A stretch of DNA of 64,000 nucleotides from Whitmania pigra (lineage: Eukaryota; Annelida; Clitellata; Hirudinida; Haemopidae). Below, in pieces: positions 42,536-54,000 of the stretch (its first letter is position 1; each line of letters opens with the position of its first letter). Where the stretch lies: positions 428,501 through 492,500 of the forward strand of contig JAJTWR010000263.1 of NCBI GenBank assembly GCA_021613335.1, given 5' to 3'. Position numbers and translations under genes: made by a program. The notes beneath the pieces were generated by a model that worked only from the letters and a program-made list of their open reading frames with translations, was not told the origin of the DNA and made no database searches.

Positions 42536-42737
42536 TCAGACATAAGCAGCGAAACCTTCGGAAATTCCAACGTTTCGATATAGGGCTGCAGCTGCCCAGT
42601 GCCAGGCTTTTAGACGAGCCTGTCGGAGCTTCACGATCTTCAGATATTTCTCAGGATTTGTGGAGGTCTCCGTTTTGTATTTTGGGAATACCTCGTTGAC
42701 AAACATTTCCAGAATCGTGCACCTGTCGAGGTGCTAT
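42536..42737 (-). other. candidate unidentified terminal exon or gene fragment
   Basis: A 67-codon open frame, GC-richer than its surroundings, ends with TGA at 42538-42536 and has an AG acceptor immediately before it. It reads HLDRCTILEMFVNEVFPKYK and continues with KYLKIVKLRQARLKAWHWAA to the end GISEGFAAYV. The mix of residues looks like real protein. I do not recognise the family and found no upstream exon. It could be the last exon of a gene overlapping the NADAR locus, a pseudogene fragment or chance. Confidence 0.3.
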
Positions 42738-42873
42738 ACGAACTTCAAGTTAACTAGTCGCGCAGTTACAGGTTTGAGGAGAGAATACTTATTTTAGCAT
42801 TTTTTTTTATAGTAGCAGACAATCCTTTATTAAGTTTCATTTTGTTATCTTATCTCGAACAACAGTGTCAACA

Positions 42874-45800
42874 ATGAGAGCAAACAGTTCTAAAAGAAAA
42901 TCAGATGATCAACCTGATACTTCAAAAAATACTCAGACACGTTGGGGTGGGTTTGATGTTATTTAAATATTATTAGTATTTTAATTTTAATAAAATATTA
43001 ATTATTAATATTTTAATATTAATAAAAACTATTGCTAGATTACTAACGATTAACTATTAAGCCCTCTGTGAATCTGATTGTTCTGCAGATGCTGCTCACA
43101 ATTCTGTGACTTATGGTCCAGATAAACCTCCAACTCGGACTAACTCAAGCAGAGAGAGGGGTTAATTAAAATTATTAATTGTTGAATAATAATAAAAGTG
43201 TCAAATTAATTTAAATATGACCAGATCTGAGATTTTGAGAAACTTGTACTGTGTGAGTTATTGCAAGAAAATTAAAATTCCAGTCCTTCTTTTAAATTTC
43301 ATTGGCTCATCTGTTGCTGATGATGTGCCAATTATGTAGTTAAAAAACCTTTACCGAATTTATATTGTAAACATGACAATTTAATCATCTTAAAGTCAAA
43401 ATAAGCTTCACAATTTATCCAACAGTTTCCTATTTCTGGCCTGATATCTCCAAGCAATTGGAAAAATTCACTTTTTTCTGGAGAGCAGATTCTCCATTCA
43501 GCCAGCACCACCCAGCCAAATTTTTTCTCGATGGTTCAATGTTCAATTGTTCGGAACAATATTACATGTATCGGAAAGCAGGCAAAATTATTGAAGTCTT
43601 GTTTACCTCTATGACATACATTTATTTGATGCAACACATTTTTAGTTACCTTTCACGACGACCTGTGTGCAAGAAAGATTATGGGGACCTCAGACCCAGC
43701 TAAGCAGAAGAGTCTTGCTAAAGGAATCCAATACTTTGATCAAGAAATATGGGACAATATATCGTATGATGTCGTAAAAAGGGCAAACATTGCTAAGGTA
43801 AGCAATATGTCTCATTTTCTCTATAACCACATGGCATCTCCTTCATGCATGATTGTTTTACCAGTTTGGTGCAAATGAAAGACTTTTGAACTTATTGGTT
43901 GCAACTAGAGGAACAGAACTAGTAGAAGCCAGTCCAAAAGATCATAAATGGGGAATCGGCCTCGAGGCAGATCGATCCGATGCCCTGAGGAGGATTACGT
44001 GGAGAGGGGAGAACAAGTTGGGTAAAATACTGACGGAGATCAGGGACACTGAATTTAAAGGAGTTGAATATAAACCAGAAAAGCTCCTTCATGATAAACT
44101 GTATGGTTATCTTTACTTCTGGAGATCCAGTTCCCCGTTCAGTCCGAAGCATCTCGCTCCCTTCGAAGTTGGCGATTTGTCGTTCGTCAGTCTTTTCCAC
44201 TTTCTCATGTTTAAATCTGCAGGTATATGACTCTGAAATTTTGTGATCAGTTAAATTAATATTAAAAATAAGTAATTAATAAAGTAATTCATGTCATTTT
44301 TGTGGGGGAGGGAAAGCATAATTTTAAAAGATGATGAATTTGGTTTGGGGTTTAAAGCAGCAAATGAAAATAATTGTTATTTATGCAACATTTACAAAAT
44401 TTAATGACAAGGAACAACACTAATGGAGATAATACAAAGAAATTTTATTTTTATTTTTTTTGCATGCAGCTAGGAGCATGGTCAAACACCTTTCTACGTA
44501 TTAATAATTATATACATCTAACTTGGTCTGTGGTCATTTAAGTGAAAACAGACCGTAAAGTGTTAGTCAATATTGTAAGCAATGGCACCCCGTCATAACA
44601 GCCCGGCATCAAAATAGCCCAAGACAAAATAGCCTCGTCTAAACAGCCCCGACAATATAGCCCGGTGACAAAACAGCCCAAGACAAAATAGCCCAAGACA
44701 AAATAGCCTCGTCTAAACAGCCCCGACAATATAGCCCGGTGACAAAACAGCCCAAGACAAAATAGCCCCGTCAAAACAGCTCAGTCAAAATAGCGGTAGA
44801 ATTGGTTCTTTGGTGATTTGTTACATGTCCACATGACGTGATGATAAGGTGAGGATAATTTACATTAAATACCAACTTGAAAAGTCCATGTAAAGTGAGG
44901 AAGTAGCCGGAATCCTAATAATATTTTAGACAATAAATCTTCAAACCACTAATTTCGAACTAAATTTGGAACCAGTTATCGGTTAATGCATTCAGTTTAC
45001 AAAATTTTTTTAAATACATTGATGGGGCTGTTTTGACGGGGCTGTTTTGACGGGGCTATTTTGTCGCCGGGCTGTTATGACGGGTCATCGTAAGCAATGA
45101 CAATACCCAAGGAGGGTTGTTATTCATTATAATTTTATTATTAAGCAGAAGTTAATATTATTATTATTATTAAGCAGAAGTTAATATTGTGCAATTTTGT
45201 CATATCATTTCAAGTCACCAATGGTGCTATTGTGCAGATTATACCAGAGTTATGTAAGAAATATGTTTTACATTTTGAAACTTTTGGTTATTATTATATT
45301 ACTTTCAATATTCTATAATTAATTTGTGTCAGAATTGTACTTAATTTACAGAATTATCTGGAAATAAACGAACTGTTGACCAAATTACAAGGGAGATGAA
45401 GCAAAACATTATTGAGAAAGTGGCTTATAAAAATGAGATTAATGAGCATGCATGGAAGCTCAGCATGACTGGGAATTTGATAGAGGGCAACTTCTACAAA
45501 GTATTTCATAGATTTAATAATTAAGAATTCGTCTTTATAAGAATTAAATGGTTTATTTTCATATTTCACTCAAGTTTGGTGACAACCCAAACTTGAAAGC
45601 ACTTTTACTGGCCACAAATGGCAAAATGTTGGTTTTCCAAAGTCGTTTTGAAGGCATTGGAAATGGTTTGGAGGAAGAGGACTCGTATGATTTGGTGACC
45701 AGCGGAGACTGGCGTGTAACGACTAACCTCCTTGGATCCATCCTCACCTTCATGAGGGATGAATGGATAAAAAAACCAAATATAACTCTTGATGAATTCA

Positions 45801-46741
45801 AATCAAAGAAGTTGCCTTCCTATAACCTGGATGGTCTGTTTGTGATGGTTCAGTTTTAAAATGTTTAATTATTGTTTAATGAGCATTCTTCTTTAGCGAT
45901 CGACATGATGCACATGAGATGTGTCGAACCTCCGCTGCTGAAGGAATGCATCGATCAACCTCAACCTTCGAATGCAAAACCAGAAGATACCAAGAAGGAA
46001 GAAGCTCAGAAAATGGAGGACTCGATATGGAACCATGATTCGAATAAAACTGCTGCCACCAAAACTGACGGTGATGCAAACGATTCCAAGAAAGAGAAAG
46101 ATAATAAAAAAGCTGTTAAAAAACTTGAGCATAAAAGTGAAGAGGCTAGTTGCAACAAGTCAGAAACTTTTAAGAAAAGTGAAGCTGATGATAAATTTAA
46201 GAAACTTCTCCCAAGCAGCTCCAAAGATAAAAAAATGCAGGAATCACAAGACATGGAAATAGATCTAAGCGATGATGATGATAAGACTGAAAAACCTAAT
46301 GAAAAGTCCAAAAAGACGAAATCTCAGGAGAAAAGAAAAGATAAAAAGAATGAAGAAAATCAGAAAATGGAGGACTCAATGCGGGTCTACGATTCGAATA
46401 AGACTGCTACCACCAAAATCGTCGCCGATGCGAACGATTCCAAGAAAAAGAAAATGGAAGATAATAAAAGAGCTGCTAAAGAACTTGAGCCTAAAAGTGA
46501 AGAGGCTAGTTGCAACAAGTCAGAAACTTGTAAGAAAAGTGAAGCTGATGATAAATTTAAGAAACTTCTTCCAGGTAGCTCCAAAGATAAGAAAATGCAG
46601 GAATCACAAGACGTGGAAATAGATCTAAGTGGTGATGATGATGATGATGAGAAGACTGGAGAGCCTGAGGAAAAGTCTAAAAAGTCAAAATCTCAGAAGA
46701 AAAGAGAAAAAAAGAGAAGACAAAAAGAAAGAAGGAAATAA
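42874..46741 (+). CDS. tandem NADAR-domain protein with duplicated charged tail
   Basis: Eight exons: 42874-42946, 43089-43160, 43426-43581, 43646-43797, 43865-44222, 45352-45500, 45575-45833 and 45897-46741. They give 687 aa with all phases closing. NADAR-1 (about 62-205) has FFWRADSPFSQHHP, CSEQYYMYRKA, KIMGTSDPAKQK and EASPKDHKWGIGL, the full YbiA/NADAR signature. NADAR-2 (about 230-405) starts YFWRSSSPFSPKH, but the EQY box is replaced by SLFHFLMFKSA and the WGIG loop by FEGIGNGL, so it may be non-catalytic. The tail (about 407-687) is Lys/Glu/Asp-rich, with two repeats of about 118 residues and a basic end (KKREKKRRQKERRK) that could be nuclear localising. NADAR enzymes cleave N-glycosidic bonds, including ADP-ribose on guanine in DNA. 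The substrate here is unknown. Intron 3 needs a GC donor. Confidence 0.9.
44584..45089 (-). mobile_element. foldback non-autonomous DNA transposon, copy 2, in a NADAR-gene intron
   Basis: A 506-bp element in the opposite orientation to copy 1. The left arm is an array of CAAGACAAAATAGCCC-like units (44584 to about 44795). The core (about 44800-45022) is the reverse complement of copy 1's core, including the shared stretch TGTCCACATGACGTGATGAT. The right arm is short and inverted. The left terminus is GGCACCCCGTCATAACAGCC. The 9-base GTAAGCAAT flanks both sides (44575-44583 and 45090-45098). It sits inside intron 5 of the tandem-NADAR gene. The arm arrays differ in length from copy 1 (about 212 and 66 bases here), so unit number varies between copies. 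Confidence 0.9.
46007..46700 (+). repeat. coding tandem duplication in the NADAR protein tail
   Basis: Two in-frame copies with a period of 354 bases (118 codons), starting at 46007 and 46361. Both contain QKMEDS, DSNKTA, KSEEASCNKSET, KKSEADDKFKKLLP and SSKDKKMQESQD. The copies have diverged by point changes only slightly, which suggests a recent duplication. Confidence 0.92.
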
Positions 46742-49700
46742 TTTGTGACCAATTTGTTCCACATTTCAATTTAGGGATCTTGTTTGGTAATGTTTACCCA
46801 TTTATTTCCAAATAATACTCATTTATTTCAGATACTGATGGAAATGTTATAAACGTGTATTAGCATTCTGAAGTTGACTCTTGTTTTTTTTGGGTTTTTT
46901 TTCAAAAAGTTGGGATTTTGTAAAAACAGACTGAAAGTTTTATTTTAGTCGTCTGATTTTGATATTATCATCTTGGCACCAGGTGGCATAAAATGAAAGC
47001 ATATTCTCAACTTTAATTCAGTCCCAAGGACCAAAGCCTGGTTACGTAGCATTCTGTTTACAAGGATTTCCCCCACCTTGAAGATCATAGACGATCATGT
47101 GGAGGCAAAGCCCTTCCCCTTTTGCCCCCAGCCGCTACTATTCGCTGATGCTTTATGAAAATCAAAGAATGATCATGTCATTGAGGTTTATGCGACGGAC
47201 TCTTATCAAATGAATAAATAAATAAATTATGTCAATGAGACGAGTAAGGGTTGAAAACAACTGACATGACCTGTTGAATACAGGCGGTTTTCACATTTGT
47301 GTTTCTATGACGAGTGCTATTGTGTTAAGTTTACATATTATTTTCAAAATTATGTGAAAGTGTGATTACAAACTCAGGAGGGTTTACACCATTAGCGTCG
47401 TTTTTGTCGCTGTAGAGCTTAGTTGTTCTTCTGCGAGACGCCTACTATGGAAATATTCAGCACAAACTCGCTGAAATGCGACGAAAATGTAAATGCTGAT
47501 GAAATTTAAGGTGGCAGGAATGAAGAAAAATAGTCTCAAGGCAATCTATTTGCGATGCATCGATGGTTTCGATCATCGTATGAGATAGCCGATAATTCAA
47601 TATGATGCCATTTCAGACTTCGCATCCAATGACCGCCAAATCTCTGGTCAGTTACGCACTGCTGAGCGTCAAATTAATTCGTCAAATTCTATCCTTTTCA
47701 TTTGATTATTATCTCGAAATGTTATTTTTAAGTTATTAAAAAGTCGTGGAGTGGACTTTTAAACGATATTTTATTTCGTTAACTTAGTTAAAAACCTTTT
47801 TTTTCCAGCTGAACATGCAATATCATTATCATTATCATACATAAAAAAACCTTATTTGTACCTAGGTATATTTTCATTTTAACACTTTAAAGAACATTTC
47901 TTTTATAAAATATAAAACCTAATTAAAACCAACATTCTGAGTACTTGGACATCGTACCAATCCAAACTCGTAAATCCCGACAAACATATATCTTAATTGG
48001 TTCAAGGCAATCCTGCTGCAAATAGTGCAACTTCTACATAGTTGTTGTAATCGTATGTCTCAATCAAAGGCCTCTTATGAAGCTTTCAATTATCCACTAA
48101 TCCGTTTTTGTACCACTAACATATTAATAGTAAGCAATTAAGTTGAAATAATATTATTATGAATGTCACTGAATCCGGCGCGGTAACAACGATTAGATTC
48201 TGAAGAATTAAACTCCGAATCCACTTTATCACGGATGCTCCGTGATGGGCGATAAAATGGAGAAGCGACCGACAGCTGATAAATTTTCACCTGCTTTCCA
48301 TGAACCTCGAGCCACCGGTGTCTGTCCTTCCATTGTTCTTCACCGCGTGAGTTCCACCGTCCTTTGTCTTCATGCCAAACTTTTCTGAATGAAGATGTCG
48401 GTGTTAATAACTAGTCGATTTTGTGCGAGAGAGTTTTTTGCAATTTATTTCGCTTATTGGTTTTCTATAAAAATTCATCAATGGATTCGTGTTTAGAGGC
48501 CGGCCATCTGCCCCATGCGGTTGCATTCGTCACAGAAGATTTTTTATGGCGCTTGAAGTGTGTGGGGAAACATAGTAAATCAATGTGACATCACTCGTGT
48601 AGATTTGCGTGCTTTGAAGTTATTAAATTCATTCTATCTTGTTCCGCCCTCCTTCTTAATCTGGAATAGTGCAGGTGAACGAACAATCCGACGAGGCTCA
48701 AGTCCAGGACTGATTATCTATTCATGAGGGAGTTGTTTGGATTGTAATTTATTAATTAACGACCAACATTTTAGCTTTCGGTCAATAAATAATTCACGAA
48801 AGAGAACCTCTTATTTAGATTATTATCTCGAGACAATGGCTCCTTATTTCGGGAGTCTTACATCTGTCGTCCGTCGATAGAGTTTTTAATATTTACCAAT
48901 TAACATCAGAGGACGAAGAAGATGAAAGCTGAAACTGAGAGCAATGTTTGCTTTCCTATGCAGACAATCGAGCGACTTGTCATTTCGAATGCTCTTGACT
49001 TAAACGCTGCTTGTTGACAGTCAAACTAAGGCTCGGAATTTTGTCTTTGTTTCATTGTTGATCGATTTTATTGCTTTAAAAAATTTTAAAGCAAAGCAAC
49101 TGTTTCCGAAGTTTGTAACGATGTGGCAGCTGCCCAATCAGGTCTGAGATTTGTTGGGTCGATTGCCAACGCTTCATCAATTCTAAGCAGCCATCTCGAT
49201 CGACAACAGCGGGTGAACGTTCTTGGAATATTTTGAAACAAACCTGACTAGAATTAAACCCAGCAACAGCAGCAGTTAAAAAAAACCGAAAAAAAATTCG
49301 TTTAATTGAGGGAGTGTTTTTTGTTCCCCGAGAAGTAACTTGAGAGAATGAATGGATGAATTCCATCAGCATCCGTCCGTGTAAATCATTCGTGACCCCG
49401 TTCTCACTGCCGGAATCATCCAGGGCTGGCGTGCACCATGGTGGGGCTAACGAGTGGAGAATAGATTGGACCCTCGGGTATGGAAATAGCGCATATTAGA
49501 TTGGTCTGATGCACCATCGCCCTGCCGACTAAACGTGGGTTGTTTACTCAGACGTCCATCAAATTATCTTCTCACACTCTATGGGAACCATAAATTCATC
49601 GACGTCTATCGGAAGATGAGGATCAATATGATCCAAAAGTGAAGTACTGATTCCTAAATTTCCCACCTCGAATTGTCGACACTTTACAACCAAGAATGGA

Positions 49701-51053
49701 ACTTTTTTTAAATATTCACAATTCACGACAATCCACTTTGTCAATTGCAACTTTGCATTGACTGAAAAGTTCTTTAAAAGACAAAAAGCCAAAGCAGATA
49801 TAGACAGTGAGCTGGGCTGTCATTGGTCGGCGTACCTGAGCGCTAATATAAGCCTCTCCTAGTCAGGATATACTTGGTTGATAGTGGAAGGCAGTCAGTT
49901 GATAGGTTCGTCGAAGCAAAATAAAGGAGTCATCATTCACCGACTCTGCTCATCAATTAGGAATCAGTTAACTATTTTGTCATAATTTCACGACTCGAAT
50001 TAAAAAATAAATAAATAAATAAAACAAGAAGATATTTCCCGAAAAGGGACTGATTGACGCCTCATGGTTTACCTTCAAACTTTGGATTTTCAGAGTTTTG
50101 AGTTGAGTTGATGTTGAAGTTGAAGTTGAGAAGTCGAAACACTGAAGGTGAGTTGGTTAACTTATTGTTGTTAACGTCGACGTCGTAATTGATTAATCAC
50201 TCGCAAACGCACATGATGCTCGACGATGATGATGGTGACGACGATGATAATGTTAACCGTGGCTCTGTTGATCGCAGCCAGTGATGGTAATGATTGGCAA
50301 AAGCACGGACAGATGGGTGGAATAATGATGAAGAGACCTATCATTGTCGGGAAGCATCTCCAATTAGGAAAAAGAAAGAAGTTCAATGGCTGTTTAATTG
50401 CACTGCAAGTTGTGAGGCCTTTTTGTTTCTCACTCATCCGTCGATCGATCTTTTTGAGTGCAACTGACGATCACAAACAGCGATTCAAGCGAGATGAGAG
50501 AGGTTTTTTAATACTCCCAACAACAACAAAACGCCGATTATTCTGATCAATCGATTTAGAAATACACAAATGAATGAATGAATGAATGAATGCACAATGA
50601 ATCTCAGGCGAACACGTGTCTTCTTTGAGGTCCCATCTGACGTCTTTCTTGACAACGTCAAGCCAGTAAACTGTGTGTAAAAGTTGCACTGGACTCATGC
50701 ATATACTCGCACCGGCTTGCATGAGCCGAGTCTAGAGAAGAAAGGTTCTCAAACCTCAATATACAAACCAGAGAGGTATGCACGTGTTATTTGCATTCAC
50801 AGGCGGCAATAAGAAGCGAACAGACCGGATGAGCACGCCTTGCGATATTTTCTTGGGCAACTGACGACTTGCCAATAAAAGTACAACAGTATTCATTATA
50901 TGCTCGAAAACGAATTCGTTATTGCTTTCATTTCGATGGATTTTTTTATGCTTTTGTTTTTTGCTGTTGATGATTTTGTCTTCTTCATTGACAGACATGC
51001 CATGTATCAGAAGAACAAGAAATGAGAAGACGCTATGAAGCACTCGGTCCAAC
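46742..51053. other. intergenic upstream of the Jagged gene
   Basis: About 4.3 kb with no convincing gene. The NADAR gene's 3' UTR is at the left edge. Regulatory and 5' UTR sequence for the Jagged gene is expected at the right. Open frames at 49076-49372, 49559-49792, 50226-50546 and 50756-51259 have no motif support. Confidence 0.55.
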
Positions 51054-54000
51054 ATGACATTAACGTGTTTCAGAGGACGACAAACGAATACGTCCGTCGG
51101 CACTAATGCCTCCGTTCTGCTCCAGCTGACCTTCCTCTTATCGAGTTTCACGACTCTTAGGCAGTGCCACGCTTCCGGGCGTTTCGAATTGCAGCTCATG
51201 ACCTTTTCCAACCCCAGGAACGAACTCTCCGATGGCACTTGTTGCAAAATCGAACCCACGAGTAAGAGAAGTTCGCTCTCGTTTACGAAAATTTAATGCG
51301 ACGCGACCTCACAATGGTAATTCACAATGTGACCCAGCGATGTTTTACTCGTTTGATTAATTAATTACTTTAATTTCTTTCCCACTCATCAGGATTAGAA
51401 CGATCAAAACCATTCTGGGAGACATCAAGGAGCAACTGCTTTGAAGTCTGCAACGTAGTTTTCCAGATCTGCCTCAAAGAGCATCAAACCCGAGTCGTCA
51501 ACGTGGGGGACTGCAGTTTCGGCAACGTTACGAGCAGCCGAAGTGTCAGGGCTGCTACTTTGGACCTGACGGATGCAGACGACGTTGCCAAATTCGTCCT
51601 ACCGTTTGACTTCGCATGGACGGTTCGTAAGTTTTCTCTATTTGATCGTCATGAGTTAATGATGAACGATGAGATCGTCGACACGATAAAAGACTTATGG
51701 AACTCTGACGGGTTCTATTGAAACAATGCGTCGGCAATACATTCACCGTCGAAGTCAGCGCTAATGAATTCGACGTGTCAAATGAAGCGATCGGTTATCA
51801 AAGCTTGTGCCAGGTTATGACGTAGTCGATCTCACTATTATTATTTTAACTTTATAGAAGGTTACTCTGATTTTCAAATTCTCATTTGAAATAAAAACTA
51901 AAGTGAATTATTATATAAATTTACGACAAACTTGCGGTTACCTTTTATTTTCACGGAAGCAAATTACTTGTTGCGCTTGGGAAATGAATTTCATTTCGAA
52001 GAGTCTATCTTTGGCTTGTAAACTTTTTGACTTTGATTTCATACTCAAGAGATCAGCCGTACCCCGCCGTGTGTCTGCGTACATTAATCCTCGCATTCAA
52101 GACCAACTGCTATTTAATATAATCGGATTTGTACGTTCTGAAAAATTTGGCGAACCTCGTAATAATTAGCTCTCGGCTAATTTTTACTGAATTTATAAAT
52201 GTAATTTTAGTATGTTAATTTTCTTAAATTGGATAAAATTTTGGAGAAAGTGATTTATTAACAACATCAGTTTTATGTCAACGTATTTCACAAGCATTCA
52301 TCTACAGCTTTACAAAAAAAAACTATATTTGTTTTCAATTAAGAAAATTTACCTATTATTTAAGAACAATTTTATTCTCTCAATAAAACACATTAGAATG
52401 AAATTCCAATTTGGTTAGTGTTCACGATTTCTAACAACATTATAATACAACAACTATTTCAGAAAAATAGATTCGTATGATAAACTGTCAAGCATATTAT
52501 TACTACTTACGGATTACTACTTAAGTTTCATTGGCTAACAAATGCGGAAGTTTTGTGTTTGTTCTGAGTAAATGCAAGACAATCCGCATTACATAAATTA
52601 GGGATTAAATTAACTTTTGAATTTTTTGTATTTGGCATGGTGTTTTGCATAAAAAACCAAAGTCAAAGTTCTTGTTATTTGGTAGGAAAGTCGATGTCGG
52701 AATGTATATATATTGATATATACATACTTATTTAAGTTGAATTTCTTGATATATCACTTGCAAATGTGAATTGTGATTGCGTAATAAACCTTGGTAAAGA
52801 CTTTAATTGAATTAATTTGTAGCTGAATGTAATCTAAAATGTATTTAAAATGATAAAACATAATTCACTAAAATATAATACTTTAATCCTTTAAAGTTTA
52901 AATTAAGATAAGCTACAAATTAATTTCAGAGATCTTTTACTCTAATAATCGAGGCAAGACATTTCCCAAGTCTAGCAGACAGGGGGCGCATCGCCAGGTT
53001 CGAAGGTGCGTTAATCATTAAATTTGGAGAATATTTTAGTTTATGAATAAATCGGATAAAGTTACGGAGGTGATAAACTTGATAAATTTTCTTATTGTTT
53101 TAATTAAGATGGCTTCCTGATCGAAAGAGCATATTATTCGGGAGTTATTCTTCCTCGTCCCGAATGGCAGACGATGTCGTTCGCTGGACACACGGCCATA
53201 GTTAGATACAAAATCCGAGTGATATGCGATCCCCATCATTACAATGTCACTTGTACAAAGTTTTGCCGTCCAAGAAACGACATGTTTGGACATTACAAAT
53301 GCGATTCTAACGGTGATAAAGTTTGCCTCAGCGGATGGATAGGAACCAACTGCGAGACAGGTCGGATTGTTCTTGATCCATCGGATTTCTTGTCATTCTT
53401 ATTACACATAATATTTACAAACTAATACTTTTGTAGCCATTTGCAAGAATGGTTGCTTGCATGGCTTTTGTGAGAGGTCTGGGGATTGTCAGTGAGTTTT
53501 TTCGAGACTTTAAAACATTCCTTAAAGTATATGTAAGGAAAATCTTTGCGAACATCAGATGTCTGAGTGGCTGGGAAGGAGAGCTTTGTGACAAGTGCAT
53601 GAAGCACCCTGGATGCAAACATGGAACTTGCAAATCAACTCCATGGGAATGCAACTGTGAACCAAACTGGGGAGGTCCTTTATGTGATAAGGGTTTGTAA
53701 GATTAATTGGCTCGTGAGATGTCATTTTTTAGCTCGATCTAAACGTTTAAATTCTGAAGTTTAATTTTTTATTATGTTTTTATGCTTGCAATCTTTTTTC
53801 TTGTTAAAAACTAATACTTAAAATCTCTAAGCACAAATTCATTAACCATTTATATGATAACCTTTATGCTAGGGATCAGGTTTAAGTTGATTCTAGTAGT
53901 TCAACTGAGTTTTTTCACGACTAAAGCAAGTCACGGTGCCAAAACTTGATTGATGGCTTGTTTCGACTCTTTAGCATAATCTCGTCGGTAAACTTACTCG

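Noticed and set aside
42844..46741. Splitting the NADAR locus into two single-domain genes
   Set aside because: Exon 5 encodes both the end of NADAR-1 and the start of NADAR-2 in one uninterrupted frame, so a single gene is the simpler reading.
50226..50546. Signal-peptide-like frame starting with Met and Val runs, upstream of Jagged
   Set aside because: The Jagged signal peptide is encoded directly in the MNNL exon at 51054, and the start of this frame derives from an ATG-repeat tract.
51623..51721. Continuation of the Jagged exon 2 frame to a stop at 51721
   Set aside because: The conserved MNNL sequence ([13 protein letters not shown]) is recovered only by splicing 51622 to 52930. The continuing frame carries no MNNL residues.
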